Assembly: GCF_014874095.1 (NCBI RefSeq)
Contig: NZ_JADBEB010000001.1
Location: 6,820,001 to 6,884,000, forward strand
DNA: 64,000 bases
Source of the DNA: Plantactinospora soyae
Lineage (GTDB): Bacteria; Actinomycetota; Actinomycetes; Mycobacteriales; Micromonosporaceae
Direction of reading: 5' to 3'
Both the position numbers and the translations under genes were made by a program. Positions within the stretch are counted from its first letter, which is position 1; each line of letters opens with the position of its first letter. The notes beneath the pieces were generated by a model. That model had not been told where the DNA came from and searched no databases. It saw nothing but the letters and a program-made list of their open reading frames with translations. Positions 55,971 to 64,000 of the stretch are shown one piece after another.

Positions 55971-57038
55971 TCAGCCGAGCTGGTCCGTTCTGCGGGAATC
56001 GAGGATCAGTGTGTAGGTGAGCGGTTCGCGACGCGGCCCCAGGATGGTGGTCTCCGAGGCGAGCAGGGCGCCCGTGCGCTCGTCGAAGATCAGTACGTAC
56101 TCGTACTGGTTCGGGTCACCGCGCTCGGCCGGCGGCATCAGGGTCGTACTCGTCGCGACGCCCTTGCGTCCTGCCCGGTCGGTGGCCGCGCCGCGCCACA
56201 CGAACCCGTCGAGGTCGGCCAGGGTGAGCAGGACCTGGGCGCGTACCTGCCGGGGCACGACGTAGCTCCGGTACAACTCCAGGGTCCACTTCTGGGCGGC
56301 GGAGGCGCCGTACCTCGCCCGAAGAACCGTGGCGACCGCGGTGGGATCCGTGGGCGGTTCGGTCCGGTCGGCCGGACGGGCCGCCTCTGCCGGGTCGGCT
56401 GCCCGGCCCGGGGCGACCGGGGGGATGTCGGTGGTCGTCTCGTGTGGGATCGGCGGGTGGCCGAGCTTGGGCAGTTCCCGCTCCCAGTACCGCCGGGACT
56501 CCTCGCTGGTGAATTCCGCCGCCAGTGTCTTGCGGCGGGACCGGCCGCTGCCGTCCCGCGCGGTCCACAGCCGGCGCTCTTCGACATAGCTCAACTCGTG
56601 GCCCTCGTCGGAGAGCCTCGTCGCACCCCAGGATTCTTCGTGCTGGTAGGTGTACCGGCCGGTTTCGCCGTCGTACGGGGCGTCGGTTATCCGGCCGGCG
56701 AGGGCGCGCAGGTGGCCGGCGGCCGGCGGCGGGTCGGTGTCGAACTGGTAGGCGACTGGCAGGAGGACCTGGCCGACCGCGGTGCTGTCCGGCGGGTGTG
56801 TGCCGCCGGTCGATCCCTTCGGCAGCGCGTAGGCGGTGACGACCGAGGCCGCCACCGCCGCACCACCGACCAGCATCAGCCGGCGCCGGGGCAGCAGCGG
56901 ACGGGAGGACCCGGCCATCGCGGTCTCGGCGCGCGCGATGAGTTGTGCCGGCGTGACCGGCGGCGGGGCGATGGTGGTGTCGCGGGCGGGGTCGACCGGT
57001 CCGAACGAGTTCCGGATCTGCTGTTCAGCCTTCATCAT
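55971..57038 (-). CDS. CU044_5270 family protein, partner of the ECF sigma factor
   Basis: A 355-residue membrane-anchored protein. A cytoplasmic segment (1-45) precedes one transmembrane helix RRLMLVGGAAVAASVVTAYA, then a large extracytoplasmic domain with YTYQHEESWGATRL and YEYVLIFDERTGALLASETT. Such proteins are regularly encoded directly after an ECF sigma factor and are thought to act in its signalling, perhaps like an anti-sigma factor; no zinc-type anti-sigma motif is present. Its ATG 57038 overlaps the sigma stop (ATGATGA). Confidence 0.83.
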   Translation of the reverse strand: MMKAEQQIRNSFGPVDPARDTTIAPPPVTPAQLIARAETAMAGSSRPLLPRRRLMLVGGAAVAASVVTAYALPKGSTGGTHPPDSTAVGQVLLPVAYQFDTDPPPAAGHLRALAGRITDAPYDGETGRYTYQHEESWGATRLSDEGHELSYVEERRLWTARDGSGRSRRKTLAAEFTSEESRRYWERELPKLGHPPIPHETTTDIPPVAPGRAADPAEAARPADRTEPPTDPTAVATVLRARYGASAAQKWTLELYRSYVVPRQVRAQVLLTLADLDGFVWRGAATDRAGRKGVATSTTLMPPAERGDPNQYEYVLIFDERTGALLASETTILGPRREPLTYTLILDSRRTDQLG

Positions 57039-57592
57039 GCGGTTGCCCTCACTTGGGTTCCGCCGCCGCAGGGCGTCGAGGTGGTCGGGACAGGCGCGGT
57101 CAGCACGGCGGCGAGCCGCCGCCGGGCGCGGTGCAGGCGGACCTTTGCCGCCGTCCGGGTGCAACCCAGCACCTGGGCGGCCTCGGCGATGGTGAGCTGC
57201 TCCCAGCCGATCAGACGGATGATTTCCCGGTCGATCTCGGGCAGTCGGGCAAGGGCGGCGTGCAGGTCGGCGACGACCGCGACCGCGCTGGGTTCGAACC
57301 CGTTCGTCGCCCGCGTCGCGATGCTGGCCGGCAGCGGGTACGGCGGAGGATTCGTCCGCCGGGCGCGCCAGTGGTTGGCCAGGAGGCGGCGGGCGACTCC
57401 GTAGAGCCAGGGCAGGCAGTTGTCGGGCACGTCCTGGCGCCGGCGCCACGCTATCTCGAACACTTCCTGAGCGATCTCCACCGACGTGTCGACGTCCGCC
57501 AGCCGCCGGAATCCGTACCTGACGATATCGGAGTAGTGGGCGGCGAAGATGTCGTTGAACCACTGCTCGCCACGCCGGTCCGCCCACCTCAT
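57035..57592 (-). CDS. ECF-type RNA polymerase sigma factor
   Basis: A 185-residue sigma-70 factor of the extracytoplasmic function class. Region 2 is FNDIFAAHYSDIVRYGFRRL and EIAQEVFEIAWRRRQDVPDN; region 4 is ARLPEIDREIIRLIGWEQLT then EAAQVLGCTRTAAKVRLHRA. There is no C-terminal extension. It is translationally coupled to the CU044_5270-type gene, its probable regulator. ATG 57592. No autoregulatory promoter can be assigned with confidence. Confidence 0.9.
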   Translation of the reverse strand: MRWADRRGEQWFNDIFAAHYSDIVRYGFRRLADVDTSVEIAQEVFEIAWRRRQDVPDNCLPWLYGVARRLLANHWRARRTNPPPYPLPASIATRATNGFEPSAVAVVADLHAALARLPEIDREIIRLIGWEQLTIAEAAQVLGCTRTAAKVRLHRARRRLAAVLTAPVPTTSTPCGGGTQVRATA

Positions 57593-57784
57593 CGTGCGTC
57601 CGGCACGGGCGTCGGCGGGTCGGTCCGGCGTGGCGCGGCAGAGTCAGCCGCGCCGACAGTCGAGGTGGCAACCGCCTGAGCGTCGAGGGCGACAGCCGAC
57701 GCCGTCCTCCTGACGTACGGCAACGATCTTCGGACTCGCACGTGACGAACCTCCGGCTTGATGATGGGTCAACCCATTCATGTG

Positions 57785-58025
57785 TCAGCCGGCGCCGGAT
57801 GGTTACCGCGAAATCGGCGTGTGGGCACCGCGCTCTGCCCCGGCCGGTCCGCGAGGCCCGCCGCCACCAGACTGGCGACCGCCACACCCGCCGCCGCCAG
57901 CAGGATCGCGGTCCGCAGGCCGCCGGCCCGGGACGCGTCGGAGTTCGCCACCGCCACCAGTACGGCGGTGTGCGGCTTCCCGCCAGACCGCGATCATGTG
58001 CAGCCGCTCCGCGCTCTCGCCCGCC
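57785..58025 (-). pseudogene. Membrane-protein C-terminal remnant left of the IS
   Basis: The minus strand carries VAVANSDASRAGGLRTAILL followed by a hydrophobic helix AAAGVAVASLVAAGLADRPG and a short tail to TGA at 57785. It resembles the last transmembrane segment of an MFS or similar transporter. No start is present. The adjacent IS and the fragment at 58926-59160 suggest the wreck of one or two membrane-protein genes. Confidence 0.35.
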
Positions 58026-58028
58026 TTA

Positions 58029-58922
58029 CAACTCCTAACAAAATGATGTTGGGCGTATCCGGTGGTCGTGAGGATCGTTCTGTCTGGGTGTGAGGAGGGG
58101 TGAGCAGCCGCCGTGGATCGTCTCGGACGGGTTGTGGGCCGAGATCGAACCGCCGCTACCGGCCCGACCACCCAGACGGACCCGGTTCCCCGGCCGCAAA
58201 CCGTTGGACGACCGCAAGGTCTTGTGCGGGATTCTGCTCGTCCTCTACACCGCGATCCCCTGGGAGTACCTGCCGAAGGAGTTGGGGTTCGGGTCGGGGA
58301 TGACCTGCTGGCGCAGGTTGCGGGACTGGAACGACGCGGGCGTGTGGCAACAGTTGCACGAGGTCCTGCTGGCCAAGCTCAGAGCCGCCGGCCAACTGGA
58401 CATGTCCCGGGCGGTGATCGACGGCTCCCACGTACGGGCGCTCAAAGGCAGCCCAAAACCGGACCGAGCCCGGTCGACCGCCGCAAGCCAGGCTCGAAAC
58501 ACCACGTCATCACCGACGCGGGCGGTATCTCCCTCGCCGCGAGCCTGACCGGCGGCAACCGCCACGACGTCACCCAACTGATCCCCCTGGTCGAGGCGAT
58601 CCCATCGGTCAAGGGCATCCGGGGGCGTCCTCGGCAACGACCCGACAGGCTGTACGCCGACCGCGGCTACGACTACGACACCTACCGCAGGCAACTACGA
58701 ACCAAGGGCATCACCCCGCTCATCGCCCGACGCGGTACCGGCCACGGCTCCGGACTCGGCACCCGACGCTGGGTCGTCGAACAGACCATCGCCCTGCTGC
58801 ACTGGTTCCGACGGCTACGCATCCGCTGGGAAATCCGCGACGACATCCACGAAGCCTTCCTCACCCTCGCCTGCGCCATCATCTGCTGGCGCCGACTCCA
58901 ACACTCATGCAGTTAGGAGTTG
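58029..58922 (+). mobile_element. Complete IS5-family insertion sequence (about 894 bp)
   Basis: Ends carry the inverted repeat CAACTCCTAAC ... GTTAGGAGTTG. The direct repeat TTA flanks it at 58026-58028 and 58923-58925, consistent with a 3-bp target duplication. It contains one transposase in two overlapping frames. A decayed second copy is at about 62295-62745. The preserved ends and target duplication suggest recent insertion. Confidence 0.85.
58090..58916 (+). CDS. IS5-family transposase expressed by -1 frameshifting
   Basis: DDE transposase in two frames. The first (58090-58548) encodes IVSDGLWAEIEPPLPARPPR and FGSGMTCWRRLRDWNDAGVW, with the first Asp in AVIDGSHVRALKG. The second, in the -1 frame, encodes KPGSKHHVITDAGGISLAAS, the second Asp in RLYADRGYDYDTYRR and the Glu in VVEQTIALLHWFRRLR. 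The join lies at the slippery heptamer CCCAAAA (58452-58458, read C CCA AAA), so a programmed -1 shift would give a full product of about 275 residues. Start GTG 58090 by frame. Confidence 0.82.
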
Positions 58923-58925
58923 TTA

Positions 58926-59160
58926 GTGGACCGACCTGTCACCCCAGCTCTGGTCGGCGTTCTCGCTGGCGATCGCGAGCACGCCGAGCACACCCACGAC
59001 GAGCGGCGGCACGACCAGCATCCGGACGCCGGTCGTGCCGCTCAATGTGGCCGGATCCGGGTCCGACACGCCGACGGACAGGCCGTGGTCGATGGCGGCG
59101 GCACGGCGGCGACGGCAAGCCGCAGCGTCTATCGATGCCGCTACGCTGAATTGCTGATCA
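58926..59160 (-). pseudogene. Membrane-protein remnant right of the IS
   Basis: The minus strand reads AAAIDHGLSVGVSDPDPATL, then TTGVRMLVVPPLVVGVLGVL and AIASENADQSWGDRSVH, stopping at a TAA that is also the IS target duplication. One hydrophobic helix is clear. There is no start codon with a ribosome site. It lies downstream of the ABC permease gene on the same strand and may be what remains of a third transporter gene. Confidence 0.35.
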
Positions 59161-59227
59161 TCAACACGAGCTGCCTCGGACGCACACGGCCTTACCAGCG
59201 GTAATGCTTATTGTCCTGGCATTGGGC

Positions 59228-60565
59228 TTAAGGGGTTACGGAGACTGCGGACATGGCTGGGGTTTTGAGGATTCGTACGGCGGTGGCCAGGCTGGTGACC
59301 AGGGTCGCGGTGGCGGCGACCATCACGATGACCAGCCAGATTCCGGGGCCCTGGTTTGGGAGGACCGAGTCGGTGCGGACGAGGGTGAACGGCAGGATGC
59401 CGGCGATACCTGCGAGGGTGCCGAAGAGGACTCCAGTCACGGCCAGTACGAGGCTTTCGCCGCCGACCATTTTGAGTACCTGTCCAGGAGTGGCTCCGGC
59501 GAGGCGTTGCTGTCCGAATTCTCGGCGGCGGTAGGAGGTCCCGGCGTACAGGCTGTTGATCAGCATGAGGCAGGAGAAGACCACGATGATGCTGACGACG
59601 ACGAGGTTCATCGTCTCCAGGTTCTTGTCCTCGACCGACTTGGTGAGACCGGACGCTTCGATCGCGTCGCTCTCGACGGCCTGCATGTACAGCGTGGCCG
59701 TCGCCATCCCGGTGAAAAGGATCAGCGGCATCAGGATTCCGGACAGGTCCTCGGCACGCTGGCGTAGGTTGAGCACGGTCAGGTAGCCGCTGGCGCCGAA
59801 GAGTCTGCCGAACGGCCGCTCCAGCCATCGGAGCAGAGTTCGCAGCAACACCGGTGAGAAGACCGCGAAGCCAGCCGACAGGACGATCGCGCCGTACGCC
59901 GGTGCCGCCATCAACGCGCTGTCGGTGGCCTTCATCGCGAAGGTGGCCGAGACCGCGACCGTGCCGAATAGCAGGGCCGCGTATCCGGCGAGCCTCTTCA
60001 TTCGCCCGGTGGGCTTGCGGATTCTGGTGGCGGCCCTGATCGCCCGGCGTACCGCCAAGAGCGCGGCGCCCGCCGCCGCGAGCAGCGTGATGCCAAGGCC
60101 CGAGGTCAGCGCGATGGGGCCGAAGACGTAGTTCACGTCGTCGGCGACCTGCCCGCTGTGCTGGAACCGGTTGAGCAGCGCCTGCCCGCCGAGCATGGCG
60201 GGCCCGATGGCGAGCAGCGCGCCGACAAGGCCGACAATGGCTGCCTCGCCGACCACCATCCGCTTGATCTGCCCCGGGGTCGCCCCGGTGCAGCGCAGCA
60301 GGTTCATCTCCTCGTCGCGCTGGCGTACGTTCACGGTCAGCGTGGAGGCGACGGCGAAGAACACCAGCAGCGTGCCGTAGCCGCCGACCACGCCCGCCGT
60401 GAGGCCGAGTGACTCCGCGCTGACCTTGTCGACGTCGCTGGTGCCCGCGGTGTCGTGCAGCGAGTTGAACGTCATGATGATCGCGGTTCCGAGGAATGTG
60501 GCCAGCAGGGTGGCGATGAAGCGTCCGGGGCGCTGCCGGACCGATTGCGCGGCCAGGGAGAACAT
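59228..60565 (-). CDS. ABC transporter permease with two FtsX domains
   Basis: A 445-residue membrane protein with eight predicted helices. Two FtsX/MacB-like blocks are recognisable: residues about 55-170 (TVNVRQRDEEMNLLRCTGAT, PGQIKRMVVGEAAIVG) and about 325-440 (YRRREFGQQRLAGATPGQVL, KMVGGESLVLAVTGV). The extracytoplasmic loops are short, so it lacks the large periplasmic domains of MacB. It partners with the ATPase gene 3 bp upstream, likely exporting a lipid, peptide or drug, or working mechanically on the envelope. The TetR gene beyond the ATPase probably controls both. Confidence 0.88.
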   Translation of the reverse strand: MFSLAAQSVRQRPGRFIATLLATFLGTAIIMTFNSLHDTAGTSDVDKVSAESLGLTAGVVGGYGTLLVFFAVASTLTVNVRQRDEEMNLLRCTGATPGQIKRMVVGEAAIVGLVGALLAIGPAMLGGQALLNRFQHSGQVADDVNYVFGPIALTSGLGITLLAAAGAALLAVRRAIRAATRIRKPTGRMKRLAGYAALLFGTVAVSATFAMKATDSALMAAPAYGAIVLSAGFAVFSPVLLRTLLRWLERPFGRLFGASGYLTVLNLRQRAEDLSGILMPLILFTGMATATLYMQAVESDAIEASGLTKSVEDKNLETMNLVVVSIIVVFSCLMLINSLYAGTSYRRREFGQQRLAGATPGQVLKMVGGESLVLAVTGVLFGTLAGIAGILPFTLVRTDSVLPNQGPGIWLVIVMVAATATLVTSLATAVRILKTPAMSAVSVTP

Positions 60566-60568
60566 CGG

Positions 60569-61366
60569 TTACACCCCGACCGGTACATCGTCGACGTCGT
60601 CGATGTTGTCGCCGAGGTGGGCAAGGCGCTCGGCGACGCCGTCAACCGTCGGCTGTGCGAGCTGTCCGGCCAGCCGGCCGTCCGCGAGGAACCGCACGGT
60701 GTCGGCGTACGAGGCGGCCAACGGGTCGTGGGTCACCATTACCACCGTTCGGCCGTGGACCCGTACGGTCTGCTGTAGTAGCCGCAGGATCTTCCGCGCG
60801 CTGCGCGTGTCCAGCGCGCCGGTGGGCTCGTCCGCGAAGACCACGCTGGGTTCGGTGAGCAACGCTCGGGCGATCGCGACGCGCTGCCGCTGACCGCCGG
60901 ACAGTTCGTCGGGCCGGTGACCGAGCCGGTCGCCGAGGCCGACCTCGGTGAGGATCTCCAACGTCCTGGCCTGGTCGATGGATCGCCCGGCGAGCTTCAG
61001 CGGCAGCGTCGTGTTCTGCGCCACGGTCAGGGTGGGCAGCAGGTTGTACTGCTGGAAGATGAAGCCGATCCGCCGACGCCGGAACTTCGTCAGTTGGGTC
61101 TCGCTGCGGCCGGTCATCTCCTCGCCGTCCACCATGACCAGCCCGCTGTCGGGCCGGTCGAGCCCGGCCGCGCACTGGAGCAGGGTCGACTTGCCGGAGC
61201 CGGAGGGTCCCATGATTGCGGTGAAGCTGCCGGCCGACAGGTTCAAAGTCACCTTGTCCAGCGCCGTCACGGTGTTGCCGGTCGTTCCGTAGGTCTTGCT
61301 GACCTCGACCAGACACAGCGCATCGGAGCCGTCTGTGGGCTGGTTCCTGCTTGTTCGGTGGAACAT
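60569..61366 (-). CDS. ABC transporter ATP-binding protein (MacB/LolD type)
   Basis: A 265-residue ATPase. Walker A is IMGPSGSGKSTLLQC, the Q-loop is FIFQQYNLLPTLTV, the signature is ELSGGQRQRVAIARALL, Walker B is SVVFADEPTGALDT, and the switch histidine is in VMVTHDPLAASYAD. It belongs to the MacB/LolD/FtsE-like group that pairs with FtsX-type permeases. The start at 61366 is ATG; it is divergent from the TetR gene with 124 bp between starts and dyad operators there. Confidence 0.93.
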   Translation of the reverse strand: MFHRTSRNQPTDGSDALCLVEVSKTYGTTGNTVTALDKVTLNLSAGSFTAIMGPSGSGKSTLLQCAAGLDRPDSGLVMVDGEEMTGRSETQLTKFRRRRIGFIFQQYNLLPTLTVAQNTTLPLKLAGRSIDQARTLEILTEVGLGDRLGHRPDELSGGQRQRVAIARALLTEPSVVFADEPTGALDTRSARKILRLLQQTVRVHGRTVVMVTHDPLAASYADTVRFLADGRLAGQLAQPTVDGVAERLAHLGDNIDDVDDVPVGV

Positions 61367-61406
61367 TGGCCATCCTCCTCGTCAGGGACTTGCCCTGTCA
61401 TTCACC

Positions 61407-61435
61407 TGAATCTCAGTTCAACGAATCTAGATTCG
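61407..61435. promoter_or_regulatory. TetR operator dyads between ABC and TetR genes
   Basis: CGAATCTAGATTCG (61422-61435) is a perfect 14-bp palindrome. A second dyad, TGAA/TTCA (61407-61410 and 61417-61420), adjoins it. The arrangement in a divergent TetR/ABC intergenic region is a classic drug-export control site. Confidence 0.65.
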
Positions 61436-61490
61436 GTGAGAACGGGTTCAGTATGATGAGTGACCGGAACGGTGGTCAAGGAGGATCTGC

Positions 61491-62096
61491 ATGAACATGC
61501 GCAAGGCGAAGGCCGCCGAGACCCGGGCGGCGCTCAAGGAGGCGGCCCGCCGCCAGTTCGTGGAGCGCGGCTACCTGAACACCAAGATCGTCGACATCAC
61601 GAAGGACGCCGGCCGGGCCACCGGTTCGTTCTACGAACACTTCACGGACAAGGAGGAACTCCTCCAGGAGCTCCTCGCCGACCTGCATGGACAGGCGCGC
61701 GAGCGTCTCAGCGGCGATGAACATCCACGCGACCACGACCTGACCGACCGCGAGCAACTCCGCACCCATCTCGCGGTGACCTGGCAGGTGATGCGGAACA
61801 ACCTGCCTGTGATGATCGCGCTCTTCGAATCAACCATCGCCAGCGGTCCGGCCTCGGGCAGTATGTGGCACCGCCTCGTCGAGGACACCAACGTGCTCCG
61901 CGAACACCTTGATTACCTGCGAGAACAAGACCATCCACTGCCCGGTGACCCCACCCTCGTCGCCGCGGCGATGGGCGGGATGCTCTCCATGCTCGCCTAC
62001 GCGCTACTCACCTCGAACGCGTCCGGCCTGACCGACGACGAGATCATCGACGCCCTCACCGCACTCCTCCTCGACGGCCTGCGTGGCCCACGATGA
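61491..62096 (+). CDS. TetR family regulator of the adjacent ABC transporter
   Basis: A 201-residue repressor. The HTH reads KIVDITKDAGRATGSFYEHF (about residues 32-51), preceded by AALKEAARRQFVERGYLNT. The C-terminal ligand domain is helical (MRNNLPVMIALFESTIASGP, GGMLSMLAYALLTSNASGLT). ATG 61491 has AAGGAGG 8 nt upstream; Met at codon 3 is also possible. It probably represses the divergent ABC operon until an exported compound binds. Confidence 0.9.
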   Translation: MNMRKAKAAETRAALKEAARRQFVERGYLNTKIVDITKDAGRATGSFYEHFTDKEELLQELLADLHGQARERLSGDEHPRDHDLTDREQLRTHLAVTWQVMRNNLPVMIALFESTIASGPASGSMWHRLVEDTNVLREHLDYLREQDHPLPGDPTLVAAAMGGMLSMLAYALLTSNASGLTDDEIIDALTALLLDGLRGPR

Positions 62097-62294
62097 GCCG
62101 AGCCCACAATCAAGATCACTCACGGACCCGGTCGTGTTGCAGCGGACGCAACCCGGTGCGCCTGCCTGCATCCTCGAGGACAATAGGAACGCCGCCACCG
62201 AGTCGGCCCCGGCGTGGTAGGACGATCACAGAGCCCTACCCGTCCAAGCACACGCGACCCAGCCCAGATCCATTGCCGGCGAACACAAGAACGA

Positions 62295-62745
62295 CATCGT
62301 CCTTCCGGTGCGGGAATGACCTGCTACAACGCTAATCTTCCTGATCACCGACACGGGCGGCATCCCCCTCGCCGCGAGCCTGACCGGCGGCAACCGCCAC
62401 GACGTCACCCAACTGATCCCCCTGGTCGAGGCGATCCCATCGGTCAAGGGCATCCGGGGGCGTCCTCGGCAACGACCCGACAGGCTGTACGCCGACCGCG
62501 GCTACGACTACGACACCTACCGCAGGAAACTACGAGCCCGACGCATCACCCCGGTCATCGCCCGACGCGGTACCGGCCACGGCACCCGACGATGGGCCGT
62601 CGAACAGACCATCGCCCTGCTGCACTGGTTCCGAAGGCTACGCATCCGCTGGGAAACCGCGACGACATCCACGAAGCCTTCCTCATCCTCGCCTGCGCCA
62701 TCATCTGCTGGCGCCGACTCCAACACTCATGCAGTTAGGAGTTCT
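62295..62745 (+). mobile_element. Decayed second copy of the IS5-family element
   Basis: From about 62340 the DNA matches the 3' half of the complete IS at 58029-58922 nearly base for base (for example the YADRGYDYDTYRR region) and ends at the same right terminus, GTTAGGAGTT. Near 62300 a short match to the FGSGMTCWRR region is joined directly to it, so the middle is deleted. Small indels break the frame before the end. The left terminus is not found. From 62097 to 62294 I see no gene. Confidence 0.75.
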
Positions 62746-62935
62746 TAGGAGCATCCGAGGTGTGCATGTGCAGGCAGTACGCGCAGCCGTTGAGCTGCGA
62801 GGCGCGGATCTGGACGAGTTCGACCAGGGCCGGGTCGAGGCCTTCCCGGGCTGCGGCGTCGAAGCCGATGAGGGCCCGGAACGCCTTCGGCGCGGCCTGT
62901 GCGAAGTTGATCCGGGGTGCGTTGCTGTTCGTCAT
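62735..62935 (-). pseudogene. Carboxymuconolactone decarboxylase/AhpD-like gene truncated by the IS copy
   Basis: From ATG 62935 the frame encodes NFAQAAPKAFRALIGFDAAA, LDPALVELVQIRASQLNGCA and the AhpD-type site CAYCLHMHTSDA, then runs into the right end of the decayed IS and stops at once. The family is usually about 150 residues, so the C-terminal half is missing. Both redox cysteines and the histidines survive, but the helical dimer core would not. The promoter region with a strong dyad is intact. Confidence 0.75.
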
Positions 62936-62945
62936 GAGGACAAAG

Positions 62946-62971
62946 CTATGAGCGGAAAAGACCGCTCATAG
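62946..62971. promoter_or_regulatory. 10-bp-arm dyad upstream of the truncated decarboxylase gene
   Basis: CTATGAGCGG (62946-62955) and CCGCTCATAG (62962-62971) form a perfect inverted repeat with a 6-bp AAAAGA centre. It is a likely operator for control of the decarboxylase gene by a regulator outside the window. Another small dyad, TCGTGA/TCACGA, lies at 62992-63008. Confidence 0.55.
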
Positions 62972-63021
62972 GGTGCAATCTGACGGCGGAATCGTGAGTC
63001 AATCACGAGTCATGCTGGCGG

Positions 63022-64000
63022 TCACTCCGCTGGTGCGGTCGCGGCGCCCTGCACCGTGACGACGACCTTCCCCGCTGGATGACCCTGCGCGAGGTAACGG
63101 ATCGCTTCGGGCGCGTCGGCGAGGGCGTAGACGCGGTCGAGGACCGGGGTGACCGTGCCCGACTCGATGAGCGGGGTCAGTTCGTCGAGGTCCTCGTAGC
63201 GCTCCCGACCGGTCACACCGCACACCCGCTGGCTGCCGAACAGCGAGACCAACGGCGCGGCCATCTGACGCTGGAAGCCGCCGAGCAGCCGGCCCCTGGC
63301 ATGTCCGCCGCCGACGAGGGCGATCGTCCCGTGCGGCGTGACCGCGCGCCGGAGCAACGACATCGGCCGGCTGCCCGCCGTGTCGATGACGATGTCGTAC
63401 CGGGTACCGCCGTGGTCGATCTCGTGCCGGGTGTAGTCGATGACGTCCTCGGCACCGAGGGCGCGCACCAACTCGACCTTCGCGGTGCTGCAGACACCGG
63501 TCACGCTTGCCCCGTACGCCTTGACGAGCTGGACGGCGAACGACCCGACGCCCCCGGCCGCACCGGTGATCAGGACCCGCTGCCCGGGCTGCACCCCGGC
63601 GTCGCGGACGCTCTGCAGTGCCGTCACCGCGGAGATGGGCGTCGCCGCCGCCTGCTCGAAGGTGAGGTTGGCCGGCTTGGATGTCAGCCGGTGCTGCCGT
63701 GCCGTCGCGTATTCGGCGAACGAGCCGCTCTCGCAGGTGCCGTAGACCTCGTCGCCGGGGCGCAGCCGGGTCACGCCGGCACCGACCGCCGCCACGACAC
63801 CGGCGACGGCCCGACCGAGCGCCGCCACCCTGGGCCGGCGCAGCCCGACCGCGAGGCGTACGGCCATCGGCCGGCCCGTCATGAGGATCCACACGCCCGG
63901 GTCGACCCCGGCGGCGCGCACCTCGACGAGCACCTCGTCGTCGCCGATCGGGGGCGTGTCTAGGTCGCGGAGTTCGAGCAGGTCGGCCGGTCCATACGCG
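63022..64000 (-). CDS. NAD(P)-dependent medium-chain reductase (quinone oxidoreductase-like), 5' end outside window
   Basis: Partial: the frame stays open to the right edge (AYGPADLLELRDLDTPPIGD upstream of EVLVEVRAAGVDPGVW), so only a few N-terminal residues are missing. It is an MDR-superfamily enzyme: GROES-like domain with RLRPGDEVYGTCESGSFAEY, then Rossmann motif VLITGAAGGVGSFAVQLVKA. The catalytic-zinc and structural-zinc cysteines of alcohol dehydrogenases are absent, so it belongs to the zeta-crystallin/quinone reductase group. FEQAAATPISAVTALQSVRD is typical of that group. Substrate unknown, probably an enone or quinone. Confidence 0.88.
   Translation of the reverse strand, partial: AYGPADLLELRDLDTPPIGDDEVLVEVRAAGVDPGVWILMTGRPMAVRLAVGLRRPRVAALGRAVAGVVAAVGAGVTRLRPGDEVYGTCESGSFAEYATARQHRLTSKPANLTFEQAAATPISAVTALQSVRDAGVQPGQRVLITGAAGGVGSFAVQLVKAYGASVTGVCSTAKVELVRALGAEDVIDYTRHEIDHGGTRYDIVIDTAGSRPMSLLRRAVTPHGTIALVGGGHARGRLLGGFQRQMAAPLVSLFGSQRVCGVTGRERYEDLDELTPLIESGTVTPVLDRVYALADAPEAIRYLAQGHPAGKVVVTVQGAATAPAE

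Overview
The window looks like chromosomal DNA of a high-GC actinomycete, most likely Micromonosporaceae (Micromonospora or a relative). The basis is the very high GC with strong third-position bias, frequent GTG and TTG starts, GTGA/ATGA stop-start overlaps, and typical actinobacterial genes: RbpA behind a sigma-R-like promoter, an Lnt-Ppm1 lipoprotein/mannosyl pair, a CsbD protein, TIGR03083-type proteins and NarL-type two-component genes. The genus is inferred, not shown.

Layout. 0.2-3.7 kb: M24 aminopeptidase, acyl-CoA dehydrogenase, Lrp/AsnC regulator, histidine phosphatase. 3.8-9.2 kb: a PadR/membrane-protein pair, a TetR/carboxylesterase pair, and several broken genes (a mobile-element coiled-coil remnant, a chimera of a small MerR-neighbour protein with a LysR tail, and a frameshifted isochorismatase). 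9.5-18.4 kb is the metabolic centrepiece: CsbD, then kamA facing a tight operon kdd, amidohydrolase, kamD, kamE, kal and a MutL-like ATPase. These encode most of the beta-lysine route of lysine breakdown: lysine to beta-lysine, 3,5-diaminohexanoate, 5-amino-3-oxohexanoate, and 3-aminobutyryl-CoA to crotonyl-CoA. The cleavage enzyme Kce is not in the window.

18.4-30.2 kb: a 0.7-kb gap with a strong terminator, then lnt-ppm1-fxsA, rbpA, a zinc-finger coiled-coil protein, a methyltransferase, gpsA, and a TetR/PEP-synthase-like (rifampin phosphotransferase family) pair sharing an operator-rich intergenic region. 30.3-41.8 kb: serine hydrolase, histidine kinase and response regulator, TetR/RidA pair, a single 1830-residue acyl-CoA carboxylase carrying biotin carboxylase, biotin carrier and carboxyltransferase in one chain, and a DinB/maleylpyruvate-isomerase-like protein.

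41.9-64 kb is an accessory patch scarred by mobile DNA: remnants of two Tn3-family transposase N-termini, a 1.67-kb segment bounded by Tn3-like inverted repeats and carrying two NUDIX genes, a complete 894-bp IS5-family element with a -1 slippery heptamer and a TTA duplication, a decayed second copy that truncates a carboxymuconolactone decarboxylase gene, and an HNH nuclease beside a tyrosine recombinase. Between these lie working-looking genes: DUF1062, a GNAT/ECF-sigma fusion, a DHFR-like reductase, an MFS/ArsR pair, a divergent hemC, methyltransferases, an ECF sigma factor with its CU044_5270-type partner, and a TetR-controlled ABC transporter. The last gene (MDR reductase) runs off the right edge.

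The strongest candidate for an unusual system is the lysine aminomutase operon with its embedded amidohydrolase. The most unusual architectures are the GNAT/sigma fusion and the Tn3-bounded NUDIX segment.
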